Positions 9,031 through 18,233 of a stretch of 64,000 nt of DNA are shown here, piece after piece. Source of the DNA: UBA4427 sp045106235 (lineage in GTDB: Bacteria > Myxococcota_A > UBA9160 > UBA4427). The notes below the pieces were generated by a model that saw nothing but the letters and a program-made list of their open reading frames with translations, made no database searches and was not told the origin of the DNA. The position numbers and the translations under genes were made by a program. Numbering within the stretch: the stretch's first letter is position 1; each line of letters begins with the position of its first letter. Location: positions 62,001 to 126,000 of the forward strand of contig JBGCEJ010000012.1 of NCBI GenBank assembly GCA_045106235.1. Direction: 5' to 3'.

Positions 9031-10263
9031 ATGGTCCTCCTCGATTTCTTTTACACGCTCCGCGATGCAGGGCTCAAGGTCACGCTGCAGGAGTGGCGGA
9101 TGCTGCTCACCTGTCTCGAAAAGGGGCTGCATCGATCCAATATCGAAGGGCTTTATCACGTGGCGCGCGCTTGCCTCGTGAAGACCGAGAGCGATTTTGA
9201 CACCTTCGACGTGGTCTTCGCGCAGTATTTCGAAGGCATCGAAGGCGCGATCCAAATTCCGGAAGAGCTGCTCGACTGGCTTGCGGACCCCAAACCCTTC
9301 GAAGAACTGACCGAAGAACAGCGCCTCGCGCTCGAGCATCTCGACATCGACGAGCTCATGAAGCGTTTCCAGGAAACCATGGCCGAACAGACCGAACGCC
9401 ACGATGGCGGTTCGAAATGGGTGGGGACCGGCGGGCGTTCACCTTTCGGGCATGGCGGGGAGCATCCGACAGGGCTGCGGGTGGGCGGTCCGGGCGGCAA
9501 GCGGACGGCGATGAAGGTCGCGGAAGATCGTCAGTTCCAGGACTACAGAACGGATGTCGCCCTCGATACGCGGAACGTGAAGCTTGCGCTTCGACGACTT
9601 CGCCAGCTGACGCGGACGGACGGACCGGAAGAACTCGATATCGAAGGCACCATCGATAAGACCTGCCGCGACGGCGGTGAAATCGATCTTGTCTTTCGGC
9701 CGAAGCGAAAGAATGACGTTCGGCTTCTGCTCTTGATGGACGTCGGGGGCACGATGGACCCCTACTACGAGCCGGTCAGTCGTCTGCTTTCTGCGCTTCA
9801 TGAAGAGCGCGGCCTGCGCGACTTCAAGGCGTTCTATTTTCACAATTGTGTGTATGAGCGCGTTTTCACCTCGGGCCAGCTGATGCGCAAAGATTCGATG
9901 ATGACGGCGGATCTGATGCGGACCTACGGTGAGCGCTGGAAGCTCATGGTTGTGGGCGATGCAGCGATGCATCCCTCGGAGTTGACCTCGGCGCGGGGCA
10001 ATATCAACGCGCGGATGGAAACGGAGACCAGCGGGCTCTCATGGTTGAAACGCCTTGAGGAGCATTTCAACCGAGGTGTCTGGCTGAACCCCGATCGGCC
10101 CCAGCAGTGGGCGATGTCTGCGACCTGCCGCACGGTTTCGTCGCTTTTCCCAATGTATCATTTGTCGGTAGACGGCCTCGAGGAGGGCGTGAAGGGCTTA
10201 GTCGGCGCACGCCCGGCGATGGCTCGGCCGATTATGGCGCCGGGCTCGAGCTCACTTTACTAG
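9031..10263 (+). CDS. VWA domain-containing CoxE-like protein
   Basis: This 410-residue protein has a von Willebrand factor A domain in its C-terminal half, starting at RLLLLMDVGGTMDPYYEPV with the MIDAS aspartate at D237. The motif reads D-V-G-G-T rather than the common D-x-S-x-S, a variant seen in the CoxE-like branch. The N-terminal 230 residues are helical and acidic (LFYTL/ LTCLEKGLH) and carry a Gly-rich stretch GGSKWVGTGGRSPFGHGG. No signal peptide or membrane segment is visible, so it is probably cytosolic. It is the obvious partner of the MoxR ATPase encoded 11 bases upstream. Confidence 0.92.
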   Translation: MVLLDFFYTLRDAGLKVTLQEWRMLLTCLEKGLHRSNIEGLYHVARACLVKTESDFDTFDVVFAQYFEGIEGAIQIPEELLDWLADPKPFEELTEEQRLALEHLDIDELMKRFQETMAEQTERHDGGSKWVGTGGRSPFGHGGEHPTGLRVGGPGGKRTAMKVAEDRQFQDYRTDVALDTRNVKLALRRLRQLTRTDGPEELDIEGTIDKTCRDGGEIDLVFRPKRKNDVRLLLLMDVGGTMDPYYEPVSRLLSALHEERGLRDFKAFYFHNCVYERVFTSGQLMRKDSMMTADLMRTYGERWKLMVVGDAAMHPSELTSARGNINARMETETSGLSWLKRLEEHFNRGVWLNPDRPQQWAMSATCRTVSSLFPMYHLSVDGLEEGVKGLVGARPAMARPIMAPGSSSLY

Positions 10264-10416
10264 CTCCGCGCCCGCGCCCAGCGCTGTCCCTTCGCGAACA
10301 ACCACCGCGCGATCCGCTCTGATGTGATGCAGCTCCCTCTCGGTTTCGCTTCGCTTTGCCGACGACCCTCTGTAAGATGAATTGTCGTGGGGGGCAATCC
10401 AAGGGGAGCGAGTGCG

Positions 10417-10947
10417 ATGACGTATTACGGTTGGCCGAGTCTCTGTCTTCGAGTTCGGGATCTCGAGGCATCGAAGGCGTTTTACATGAAGCTCGGGATG
10501 CGGCTCGTCTCCGAAGCGGAAGGGAAGACAGTCGTCCTCCGCTACGGCGTTCATCGCATCGCCCTCATGACCTTCCTCGATGGGAATTTGATCAATTTTC
10601 GCGCCGGGGATGTCCTGGCCGCAGAGCGTGACCTCAAGGCAGCGTTCGCGGGGCTCGAGGGGGAGTCGGAGCAGTACACCACGGAACAGTATGAGTCCGC
10701 TGCGGATGGGGTGTGTTGGGCGACCCGGGATCCGGACGGGAACGAGATCTTTTTTGATACGAATGAGCTTGAAGAAGGCCCGACCTTCGTTCGGGAGCGC
10801 GCGCTCGACGTGGTGCGGGGCGCGGCGGAAGAACTCGAGATGATGGGCGCCGATCCGGAAATGGTCTCGGCGCTGCGACGCGATGTGCTCGCCCGCTTCG
10901 CTCAGTCGGAGGCCGACCCAGGCAATCCGAAGGCAGGGAGCGACTGA
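10417..10947 (+). CDS. VOC (glyoxalase/bleomycin-resistance) family protein
   Basis: This 176-residue protein has one vicinal-oxygen-chelate module. The first beta-alpha unit is PSLCLRVRDLEASKAFYMKLGM, and the second half ends with CWATRDPDGNEIFFDTNE, which carries the terminal Glu seen in metal-binding VOC sites. About 50 further residues form a helical tail (LDVVRGAAEELEMMGADPEM). The substrate is unknown. The ATG at 10417 has GGGGAG eight bases upstream; a GTG at 10387 would add ten unstructured residues. Confidence 0.88.
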   Translation: MTYYGWPSLCLRVRDLEASKAFYMKLGMRLVSEAEGKTVVLRYGVHRIALMTFLDGNLINFRAGDVLAAERDLKAAFAGLEGESEQYTTEQYESAADGVCWATRDPDGNEIFFDTNELEEGPTFVRERALDVVRGAAEELEMMGADPEMVSALRRDVLARFAQSEADPGNPKAGSD

Positions 10948-11009
10948 CTAATCCTTGACCGCATCGATCGAGCATGAGACGCTGACTGAAACTAACGAGG
11001 AGGGGCAGG

Positions 11010-12638
11010 ATGCGTGTTTTGGGTTCTCGGTTGAGACGCGAAGAGCGGGCCGAAACGGGATTGTCGACGGTTTGGGTGATTGGGCTTTTTTCGACGATGG
11101 CGATGGCGATGGCCGCGGGAGCGAGTTGGGCCACAGCCGATACAGGCGGTGGGAATTCTTCGGGCGGCGGCACGCCGATCGGCTCCGTCCGAGTGACTTC
11201 GCCCGACGACCTTCTGGGCGCGCCCTTTGTACCGGGGACGCGGCTCGTTGAAGATCTCGCACAGGCCTACGTCGAAGAGGAGTACTTCGTAGAAGGGGAG
11301 TCCACGCTCTTTACTTATGCGAATAACCCGCCGCTCGGTCCGACGGATATCACGCCCGTCGAAGAAGAGGTTCCGTACAAGACGCGCCTCATCGTGCGTC
11401 GACCCGAAAGCCCCCAGAACTTCAATGGGACGGTCGTCGTTGAATGGTGGAACTCAACAGCAGGGTTCGACACCGCTCCGGCCTGGGAGCCCTCTGCGGG
11501 GTATTTCGCTCGTCAGGGCATCATCTATGTCGGCGTCACGAACAGTACGACTTCGCTCGACTATCTTGTGCAGGGCTGTCGCCTTCTCGGCATCCTGCCC
11601 CCGTCTTGTGGAAGCCGCTACGAGAGCCTCTCGATGCCTGAGAATGGCTTGGCTTTCGAGATGATGACGCAAATCGCGGCGCTCTTGAAAAGCGACCAGG
11701 CGGATAATCCGATTCCTGCGGAATACCGAGTCAAGCGACTCTTCCATGTCGGCGAGTCTCAGCAAGCAGGCTCGCTCGTCACGTATGCCAGTGCGTTTCA
11801 TGCGCCGGGCGTAAATGACGGCTACTTCATCCAGGCCGGGATTCGCGCGCGCCCGATCAATTCCGGGCCGGCTTGTGGTGCGGAGGACTCTCCAGCGTTT
11901 CCGGATTGCACGCCGCGCCTCGCTTTCCCCGACTCTCAGGTTCGGACAGATCTTCCCGTTCCTGTGTATCAGCTGATCACGCAAACGGATTTCGAAGCCC
12001 TTGGGTTCAATGTGTTCGGTCGTCAGGCGGATACGCCGACCTATCGCTACTACGAAGTCGCGGGTGGGTCGCATAACACGGTGCATGTGGGGATCGAGCT
12101 GATTCCGGCGGGCGTTTTCGGACCCTTTCCGATTCTGCTCGAAGACCTGTGTCGCAACGAGTTGAACACTACGGCGGATGGTCCGGTTTTTGTCAGCTAC
12201 GTGTTGAATGCATTGTGGGAGCGGATGGAAGAGCAGGTTCGATTCGGCAAGGCGCCGCCGGCCGGCATCGTGATGGACGATGCCGATGGAGTGCTTTCGC
12301 GGGACGAGCTGGGCAATGTGACGGGTGGCGTTCGCTTGCCCTCGATGGAGGCGCCGGTCGCGACCTACGCTTCCGCGAATGAGGCGGATCCGACCCTGCC
12401 GCCGCAGCTTCAGGGAATCGGCAGCTTGGCCTGTCGCTTGAGTGGCTCGGTCTTCCCGCTGGAGGGCGAGACCCTCGACGAGTTGTACCCACGAACGCGC
12501 TCGTATTTTCGAGAGGTGTTTACCAGCGTGCGCCGGCTGAAGCGGCAGGGCCTGATTCTTCCGCGAGATGGGCTTAGTATTCTATTGGAAGCGCTTTGGA
12601 ACCCGGTTGGCGGGGGCCGAGGCACAGGGGCCGAATAA
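11010..12638 (+). CDS. Secreted alpha/beta hydrolase domain protein (Abhydrolase_10 type)
   Basis: This 542-residue protein begins with a signal peptide (LSTVWVIGLFSTMAMAMAAGASWA) and a Gly/Ser spacer, so it is exported. The body matches the large alpha/beta-hydrolase-domain family: YKTRLIVRRPESPQNFNGTVVVEWWN, then YFARQGIIYVGVTNS, then the nucleophile region LFHVGESQQAGSLVTYASAFH with a Ser in G-E-S-Q. Cysteine pairs in the middle could form disulfides in the periplasm. A likely histidine lies in VAGGSHNTVHVG. The substrate is unknown; esterase-type chemistry is inferred from the family. AGGAGGGGCAGG precedes the ATG. A strong hairpin follows the gene. Confidence 0.85.
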   Translation: MRVLGSRLRREERAETGLSTVWVIGLFSTMAMAMAAGASWATADTGGGNSSGGGTPIGSVRVTSPDDLLGAPFVPGTRLVEDLAQAYVEEEYFVEGESTLFTYANNPPLGPTDITPVEEEVPYKTRLIVRRPESPQNFNGTVVVEWWNSTAGFDTAPAWEPSAGYFARQGIIYVGVTNSTTSLDYLVQGCRLLGILPPSCGSRYESLSMPENGLAFEMMTQIAALLKSDQADNPIPAEYRVKRLFHVGESQQAGSLVTYASAFHAPGVNDGYFIQAGIRARPINSGPACGAEDSPAFPDCTPRLAFPDSQVRTDLPVPVYQLITQTDFEALGFNVFGRQADTPTYRYYEVAGGSHNTVHVGIELIPAGVFGPFPILLEDLCRNELNTTADGPVFVSYVLNALWERMEEQVRFGKAPPAGIVMDDADGVLSRDELGNVTGGVRLPSMEAPVATYASANEADPTLPPQLQGIGSLACRLSGSVFPLEGETLDELYPRTRSYFREVFTSVRRLKRQGLILPRDGLSILLEALWNPVGGGRGTGAE

Positions 12639-12660
12639 GCCCCGAGCGTGCTCGCATATC

Positions 12661-12687
12661 GGAGCCGGCCTCATATCGGCCGGCTCC
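12661..12687 (+). terminator. Hairpin downstream of the hydrolase gene
   Basis: Perfect ten-base arms GGAGCCGGCC and GGCCGGCTCC flank the loop TCATATC, 22 bases after the stop codon. There is no run of T after the stem, so it may be a weak or factor-dependent terminator. Confidence 0.5.
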
Positions 12688-12722
12688 GTCCGCGGCGCTG
12701 ACCTTGAAAAGGATGAAAGCTC

Positions 12723-13286
12723 TTGCAGCCCTTTGAATTCGTGATGGTCGTGATTTCGATCATCGTTGCTCTGGGTGTTGCCGAGCTGCTTGCGGGGGTC
12801 GCGCGAATTCTGCGCGGCGAATTGCGCGCGTATTGGGTGCATGCGCTTTGGGTGCTCTGCTTGCTGATCCACCAGTTTCAGTATTGCTGGTCGCTCTTTG
12901 ATCTCGCGGAGCGAGCGGACTGGGTCTTTCTCGACTTGGTTCGTCTGATCACGGCGCCGATTCTGTTTTTCCTCGTGAGCTCGCTGCTCTTTCCCTCGCG
13001 ACAGGCAGAGGGCGAAGCCGGGCAACCCATCGACCTCGAGGTCTTCTACTTCGAAACGCGGAAGCCGATCTTCGCGCTTCTGACAATCGTGATGACCTTT
13101 TTTACGCTGCGGAATCTTGGTTTGGCGGCAGTGACATCTGTTCAGCTCCTCGGGGTCGCCTCGCTCGTTGTGCTGTTTTTCTCGGAGAATCGCCGCGTCC
13201 ATGCGGCGCTGTCGAGCTTCTATACCCTGGGTGCGATTTTCTTCGTTGTCTCTTTCTCCTATCGGCTCGGCGAATCGGTCTTCTAG
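12723..13286 (+). CDS. Integral membrane protein, unknown function
   Basis: This 187-residue protein has about six hydrophobic helices and no recognised domain. It opens with FEFVMVVISIIVALGVAELLAGVARI, a pattern seen in several unannotated small membrane proteins, and carries one polar loop (SRQAEGEAGQPIDLEVFYFETRKP). The TTG start is chosen because AAGGA lies nine bases upstream; the ATG nine bases earlier is in another frame and stops quickly. The DUF429 gene starts two bases after its stop, which suggests coupled translation. Confidence 0.72.
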   Translation: MQPFEFVMVVISIIVALGVAELLAGVARILRGELRAYWVHALWVLCLLIHQFQYCWSLFDLAERADWVFLDLVRLITAPILFFLVSSLLFPSRQAEGEAGQPIDLEVFYFETRKPIFALLTIVMTFFTLRNLGLAAVTSVQLLGVASLVVLFFSENRRVHAALSSFYTLGAIFFVVSFSYRLGESVF

Positions 13287-13288
13287 TC

Positions 13289-14119
13289 TTGGGAAGCCGA
13301 AGAGGCGTTCTGGGCATCGATGCGGCCTGGACGGCGGGAGCGCCTTCGGGCGTCGCTTGGCTCGTGGAGGGCGAGGCGGGCTGGCGCATCGCCGGCTGCG
13401 CTCCGAGCTATTCCGCCTTTTGTGCTTTGGCAGAAGGTGAGGAGGTCGCCTGGGGAGAGAAGAAGAACGACTCCGGCGTATGGCCAGACCTGAAAACGCT
13501 CGTTGGGGCGGCGCAGCGCATCGAAGAAGCGGAGGCCCGGGTCGTCGCTGTAGATATGCCGCTCGCGAAAGGGCCCTGCATCGCACGTCGTGCCGCGGAT
13601 AACGCGATTTCAAGCGCGTTCGGAGCGCGCGGCTGTTCGACCCATTCTCCTACGCCGGAACGGCCCGGTGAACTCGGGATGGATTTGATGCGGCAGCTGG
13701 AGGCGGCTGGATTTCCACTGGCCGTTGCCCCGGCTTCCGGTGGGACGAAAACGCTGGCACATTCGATCGAGGTCTATCCTCATCCGGCGCTCTTGAGACT
13801 CCTGGGGCTGGACTACCGGCTCCCCTATAAGGTCTCGCGGTCGAGCCAATACTGGAAGGGCGAATCCGTCGAGGCGCGCATCGGCTATCTGCTCGAGAAT
13901 TTCGCGCGCATTCGGTCCGGCCTCGAGGCTCGTCTCGGCCCGGTTCCAGTCCCCGTCCCGTCGCCGGGTGAGGTCGCGACGCTGTCTGGGCTCAAACGAT
14001 TCGAGGACGCGCTGGACGCTCTGATCTGCGCTTGGGTGGGCCTCTGTTTTCTGGAGGGGGAGGCGGATTCCTTCGGTGATGCAGACGCAGCGGTCTGGGT
14101 GCCGAGCGCGGGCGCCTAA
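13289..14119 (+). CDS. DUF429 family protein (predicted RNase H-like fold)
   Basis: This 276-residue protein has the DUF429 pattern. The N-terminal strand GVLGIDAAWTAGAPSGVAW carries the first acidic residue. VVAVDMPLAKGP supplies the second acidic position. AFGARGCSTHSPTPERPG and SIEVYPHPALLRLLGL complete the family signature, with FEDALDALICAWVGLCF near the end. DUF429 proteins are predicted RNase H-like nucleases, but no activity is established. The start is TTG two bases after the membrane-protein stop, so the two are probably translated together. Confidence 0.85.
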   Translation: MGSRRGVLGIDAAWTAGAPSGVAWLVEGEAGWRIAGCAPSYSAFCALAEGEEVAWGEKKNDSGVWPDLKTLVGAAQRIEEAEARVVAVDMPLAKGPCIARRAADNAISSAFGARGCSTHSPTPERPGELGMDLMRQLEAAGFPLAVAPASGGTKTLAHSIEVYPHPALLRLLGLDYRLPYKVSRSSQYWKGESVEARIGYLLENFARIRSGLEARLGPVPVPVPSPGEVATLSGLKRFEDALDALICAWVGLCFLEGEADSFGDADAAVWVPSAGA

Positions 14120-14144
14120 CCCCGACGAAAGATCGGAGGCTCGC

Positions 14145-16529
14145 TTAATTTTTCCCAAGCGATTCGGCGATGGCCTCAGGCTCTCGAGCGTCGAGGTGGA
14201 CGTCGATTTGCGGATAGGCGATTTCGATTCCGTTCTCTTCGAAGAGCTCCGAGATGCGAAATCGCACTTCGCTTTCGAGTGCGGGTCGGTCGGTCTGCGC
14301 GTCGTAGCGGATCCAGAACCGCACGTCGAAAAGGAGCGCGCTGTCTCCGAAATCTCGGAAATAGGCAGCGGGCGCGGGCTGCTTCAGGGTTCGGTTCAAC
14401 TCGGATGCGGCTTCGACGAGCAGGGACTGAACTTTTCGAGCATTGGATCCGTAGGCGACGCCCACGCCGACGCGCATCCGAATCTTGGGGTCTTGATGGG
14501 TCCAATTGATGACGTTGGACTCGAGGAAGGCCGCGTTCGGCACGATGATATGGAAATTGTCGGCCGTGCGAATCCGAGTGCTGCGGAGCCCGATCGATTC
14601 GACGACGCCGATCAAGTGGTTGATTTCGACGAGGTCTCCTGTGCGGATGGGCCGCTCTGCGAGGAGGAGTAGGCCGCTGATGAAATTGGAAACAACCGCC
14701 TGACTGCCAAAGCCGATGCCCAAGGCGATCGCGCCACCGGCGACAGCGAATCCCGTGAGCGGGATATTGACGACGCGCAGGGCGAAGAGAAACGCAGCGG
14801 CGAGCAGCGCATAACGTGCCAGAGAGGCAAAGGCATTGGATGCACCGCTGTCAAAGCCCAGCCGAGGAAAGACACGTCTTGCAGCAAATCCGGTAGCGAT
14901 CCGGGCGAAGAAGAAGCCCGCGGCGAAGACGAGTAACGCAATGACGATTTTTCCGGGGGTAATTGGGCTCTCGCCGGAGGTCGTAATTTCATAGTCCCAG
15001 AATGCCCGGGAGCCGCTGACTAGGCTTTCTAGGCGTTCGCCCATATCCCGGTCTTCGATGCGGTCACTCAGCTCCGCGCGGAGTCGTTCCTCAAGCCCAA
15101 TCGCTTCGTCGATTGAGCTGAGGTCTGTCTGGTAGCGAGCGGCAAGGGATTCGAGATCTTCGATTTCGAGGGTGGCGAACCGGAGGCCTGGAGTGGGGGC
15201 AGCCTCGGATTTTGCCGTCTGGCGGCGCTTTGCGGTGATCTCGTTTCGGATTTGAGCGAGCTCGGTTTCCTCGATTCTTCGAAGTCGTGTTAGGCGATTG
15301 AGCTCTTGGTTCGCTTCGGTTCGCCATTTCGGGGCAAGGGCAAGGTCGATTTCGTCGCTGAGTACGCGGTAGCGATGTTGCCAGGCCGTGCGCATGCGAC
15401 TAATGCGCTCGATTCGGGCGCTTAGGAGCGTGACGATGCGCTGGCGATGAGCGAGTTGCCGGCTGCGGGCCTGAAGCTCCGCTTCGAATTCGGACTGGGC
15501 CTCGCTCGTGAGTCGGACGGCGCGCTCTTCGACCGCGCGGAGTGTGTTTTCAGCGGAGGATAGTCGCGCGCGTGCGATCTCAATTTCACGCTCGAGCTCG
15601 AGTCGGATGCGGTCGAGCCGCTCAATGGCTTCTGCGAGATCGGCGTCGCGTGGGGCGAGATGGTTCTCGACCCATGTGAGGGCGGCCTTGGCTTGTGTAC
15701 TGGCGATTTCTTCGATTTCGAGCTCGACGGTCGCGTTGTTCAGACGTTGTTCAGCGAGCGCCGCCTGCTCTTCGGCGACGCGGGCCTGGTCATCCACGGC
15801 GCGGAGTTCAGCGCTCAGACGGATGCGCTCGACCTCTCCGCCCTCGCGTTTCAGAGCATCCCGGATGCGGCGTCGATTCTTGTTCTGCTTCTCGACCAGA
15901 TCCTTGGCGAGCTTCACGTTTGCGCGTCGATCTTCGACGACGTCTCGGTTTTGTTCTTCGCGCTGGACAGCGCTTCGCCAGGCTTGACGTACGCCGTCTA
16001 GGATCGGGACGGGGAAAGGAGGCGGGGTTCCGAAGAGTTCGCTGGGGTCTCGGGCAAGACCGGACTCGATTGCAGCTCGGCCAGCCTCAAGGTCCCGGGC
16101 CTTGAGGAGTGCTTCTCGGCGCTGCTCCAGGACGCGGATGAGTCGGGTATTTTGCTCCGCTGCTTCGGAGGGCAGCATGGTCTCGGAAGGAAGGCTGACA
16201 TTCTCCGCTCCGATCGAGGGTGGGCGCTCGAGGATCGCTTGGCGTTCCCGCGCCTCGACCAAGGCAGCTTCCACCTCGACAAGTCGGAGTTCAGGGCGTT
16301 CGTCGCTCTCCGCCTGTTCGTCTCGCTCTGCCGTGTTCGGTGCCGCGTCGGCTTGAAGTGCTTTGACGATGGGGTTCTGCGCGAATGCGGGGGAGGCGAG
16401 GGCAAGGCCGAATGCGATGCCGAGCGCGAGCGCCAGTCCGCAGCTCGCCCCGAGCGTGCGGCGTTGCCCAGTTCGGGCGCCATAAAAGGCCCGGACATCG
16501 CAACGCCTAAAGCAGGAATCAGGTTGCAT
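14145..16529 (-). CDS. Large mechanosensitive channel, MscS/MscK type
   Basis: This mechanosensitive channel of about 794 residues relieves turgor on hypo-osmotic shock. A signal peptide (LGIAFGLALASPAFAQ) precedes about 450 residues of Glu/Arg-rich coiled coil, the periplasmic domain typical of MscK-type proteins. Membrane helices follow (IVIALLVFAAGFFFARIATGF, YALLAAAFLFALRVVN). Then come the pore helix and beta domain: GAIALGIGFGSQAVVSNFISG, RPIRTGDLVEI, IIVPNAAFLESNVINWT. The protein is shorter than E. coli MscK (about 1100). The start is uncertain: ATG at 16529 has no strong ribosome site, and a reading from 16796 would add 89 unlikely residues. Two inverted repeats lie upstream. Confidence 0.9.
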   Translation of the reverse strand: MQPDSCFRRCDVRAFYGARTGQRRTLGASCGLALALGIAFGLALASPAFAQNPIVKALQADAAPNTAERDEQAESDERPELRLVEVEAALVEARERQAILERPPSIGAENVSLPSETMLPSEAAEQNTRLIRVLEQRREALLKARDLEAGRAAIESGLARDPSELFGTPPPFPVPILDGVRQAWRSAVQREEQNRDVVEDRRANVKLAKDLVEKQNKNRRRIRDALKREGGEVERIRLSAELRAVDDQARVAEEQAALAEQRLNNATVELEIEEIASTQAKAALTWVENHLAPRDADLAEAIERLDRIRLELEREIEIARARLSSAENTLRAVEERAVRLTSEAQSEFEAELQARSRQLAHRQRIVTLLSARIERISRMRTAWQHRYRVLSDEIDLALAPKWRTEANQELNRLTRLRRIEETELAQIRNEITAKRRQTAKSEAAPTPGLRFATLEIEDLESLAARYQTDLSSIDEAIGLEERLRAELSDRIEDRDMGERLESLVSGSRAFWDYEITTSGESPITPGKIVIALLVFAAGFFFARIATGFAARRVFPRLGFDSGASNAFASLARYALLAAAFLFALRVVNIPLTGFAVAGGAIALGIGFGSQAVVSNFISGLLLLAERPIRTGDLVEINHLIGVVESIGLRSTRIRTADNFHIIVPNAAFLESNVINWTHQDPKIRMRVGVGVAYGSNARKVQSLLVEAASELNRTLKQPAPAAYFRDFGDSALLFDVRFWIRYDAQTDRPALESEVRFRISELFEENGIEIAYPQIDVHLDAREPEAIAESLGKN

Positions 16530-16570
16530 CGCGCGAAGGCTAGCAAGGCGGAAGAAGGGGAACGCCCTGG

Positions 16571-16597
16571 CGTTTTGTCCGATGTCCCGACAGAACG
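16571..16597. promoter_or_regulatory. Inverted repeat, distal of a pair
   Basis: Arms CGTTTTGTC and GACAGAACG (eight of nine bases complementary) are separated by nine bases. The repeat lies about 40 bases upstream of the mechanosensitive channel start and shares the half-site TTTTGTC with the repeat at 16643-16660. Confidence 0.4.
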
Positions 16598-16642
16598 TCT
16601 TGAAAGATCGGAAAGTGCAATATAAACAGATGGTTAAGTGTG

Positions 16643-16660
16643 TTTTGTCGGCGGACAAAA
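16643..16660. promoter_or_regulatory. Inverted repeat TTTTGTC-N4-GACAAAA
   Basis: Perfect seven-base arms TTTTGTC and GACAAAA flank GGCG, between the divergent channel and hydrolase genes. Together with the repeat at 16571 it looks like a two-site operator, though an mRNA hairpin is also possible. Confidence 0.45.
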
Positions 16661-16807
16661 GCCTCCAGGAGAACCTATGGAAACGCCCCAAGGGCATAAG
16701 GGCCGCTTTCGCTAACCTCGACTGCAGACCGACCTCTCTGATTTCCGGACTCCTCGATCTGGCCGACTGATCTTGCCACTTCGACTTCGCAACCAAAGGA
16801 ACCGCGC

Positions 16808-18214
16808 GTGTTTGAACAGCCTCTCTTCTCTAAATGGTCAGCACTGGGGATTGCGGGGGGCCTGATTTGGTTGAGCGCGGCGTCTGGGCTTGGCTTTGTG
16901 GCTTCGCTGCCGGTTCTGGTGCTGGGGGGGCTGATGCTGGGATCCGGCGTTTCGCAATTGTTTTGGCCTGGAGATCAGCGGGCGACGCAGATCGGCGCGT
17001 TTGCCGGATTGGTCGGGGCGCTGTTGTCTCTCCCCTACATGTTCGGGGTCGGTTTCGGGAGCGGCCTTCTGCTTCTCGGGGCTGCGCTCGGCGCGGGCTG
17101 GGGCGCGGGGCGAATGGCGCTGCAACTGGAGCCCCATCACGATGCGGTTCCGGATCCGAAGCCTTCGGCGGCGCTCGGAGCAAAGGTCGCCCTCGATGAA
17201 GCGATTCTGGGCTTCGAACAATTCAGCGGTTCAAGCGGCTTCGCTTTGGACGGAACGCTCGCGCGGGTGATGGGAGAGGTCGACGCGCTGCACGCACAGC
17301 TTTCGGCAAAAGGCTTGATTGAGAAGCCAGAGGCCTATCACGAAACGCCGCCGGACCTGGTCGATCCTGAAATCAAGAAGGGGAAGGCCGGGGGCCGCGA
17401 TATTGAATTCATGCGTTTTGAAAGCGGGTACGCACCGCCGGCGCAGGAGCCTGGCCGAGAGCGCTGGCTTGGATACGCGCCGACGGTCGATGCCCATGCC
17501 TACGTGATGCGACATGAAGGGGCGCCCCGTCCCTGGATGATCTGCACGAATGGATACCGCATGGGGCACGCGGCCATCGACGTGGGGCTCTTCGAGCGAT
17601 TCCATGAGCGACTCGGTCTGAACGTTGTGATTCCCGTTCTTCCGCTCCACGGTCCGCGCAAAATCAGCTGGCATTCCGGGACGGGCTTCCTGGGGCTCGA
17701 TGTCCTCGATACGGTGCATGCTGAGGCTCAGTCGATTTGGGATATGCGCCGACTGCTTTCTTGGGTGAAGGCGCAGGAAGCGCCGGGCGTCGGAGCAATC
17801 GGGCTCTCGCTCGGCGGCTATACGACCGCACTTTTTGCGAGCGTGGCCGAAGGGCTCTCGTGTGCGATCCCGGGGATTCCGCTCGCAGATATCCCCCGGA
17901 TGGTCTCGCGCCACGGCGCTGCCCATCAGTTTCGATACGCGGAAGAAGCCGGATTCGACCTCGACCGGATCCGCGAAGTGATGCGAGTGGTCTCGCCTCT
18001 GACCCTGAAGCCACGGGTTCCGCTGGCCGGGCGAATGATTTTCGGGGCGACCGCGGACCGGCTGGTCACGCCCGATCATGTGCGTGATCTCTGGCGACAT
18101 TGGGATGAGCCGGAGATCGTTTGGTACAACGGGGGGCATGTGACGTTCCGCGGTGAAAAGGATGTCTGGGCGGGCGTTGACCGCACGATTCGAGAGGCAG
18201 GCCTTTCGCACTGA
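16808..18214 (+). CDS. Membrane-anchored alpha/beta hydrolase
   Basis: This 468-residue protein starts with several hydrophobic, Gly-rich segments (about residues 10-105, such as LGIAGGLIWLSAASGLGFVASL and SLPYMFGVGFGSGLLLLGAA). A cytosolic or periplasmic alpha/beta hydrolase domain follows. The nucleophile elbow is GVGAIGLSLGGYTTALFAS. Around it are VIPVLPLHGPRKISWHSGTGF, FGATADRLVTPDH (acid region) and WYNGGHVTFRG, the probable catalytic His. The substrate is unknown. GTG at 16808 has AAAGGA seven bases upstream. It ends just before the indolepyruvate oxidoreductase gene, 19 bases away. Confidence 0.85.
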   Translation: MFEQPLFSKWSALGIAGGLIWLSAASGLGFVASLPVLVLGGLMLGSGVSQLFWPGDQRATQIGAFAGLVGALLSLPYMFGVGFGSGLLLLGAALGAGWGAGRMALQLEPHHDAVPDPKPSAALGAKVALDEAILGFEQFSGSSGFALDGTLARVMGEVDALHAQLSAKGLIEKPEAYHETPPDLVDPEIKKGKAGGRDIEFMRFESGYAPPAQEPGRERWLGYAPTVDAHAYVMRHEGAPRPWMICTNGYRMGHAAIDVGLFERFHERLGLNVVIPVLPLHGPRKISWHSGTGFLGLDVLDTVHAEAQSIWDMRRLLSWVKAQEAPGVGAIGLSLGGYTTALFASVAEGLSCAIPGIPLADIPRMVSRHGAAHQFRYAEEAGFDLDRIREVMRVVSPLTLKPRVPLAGRMIFGATADRLVTPDHVRDLWRHWDEPEIVWYNGGHVTFRGEKDVWAGVDRTIREAGLSH

Positions 18215-18233
18215 ACGCATTTTGGGGGGCGTA

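Noticed and set aside
12582..13613. A 343-residue Arg-rich minus-strand frame
   Set aside because: It crosses three plus-strand features with clear gene structure and has the Arg/Pro-rich composition of a shadow frame.
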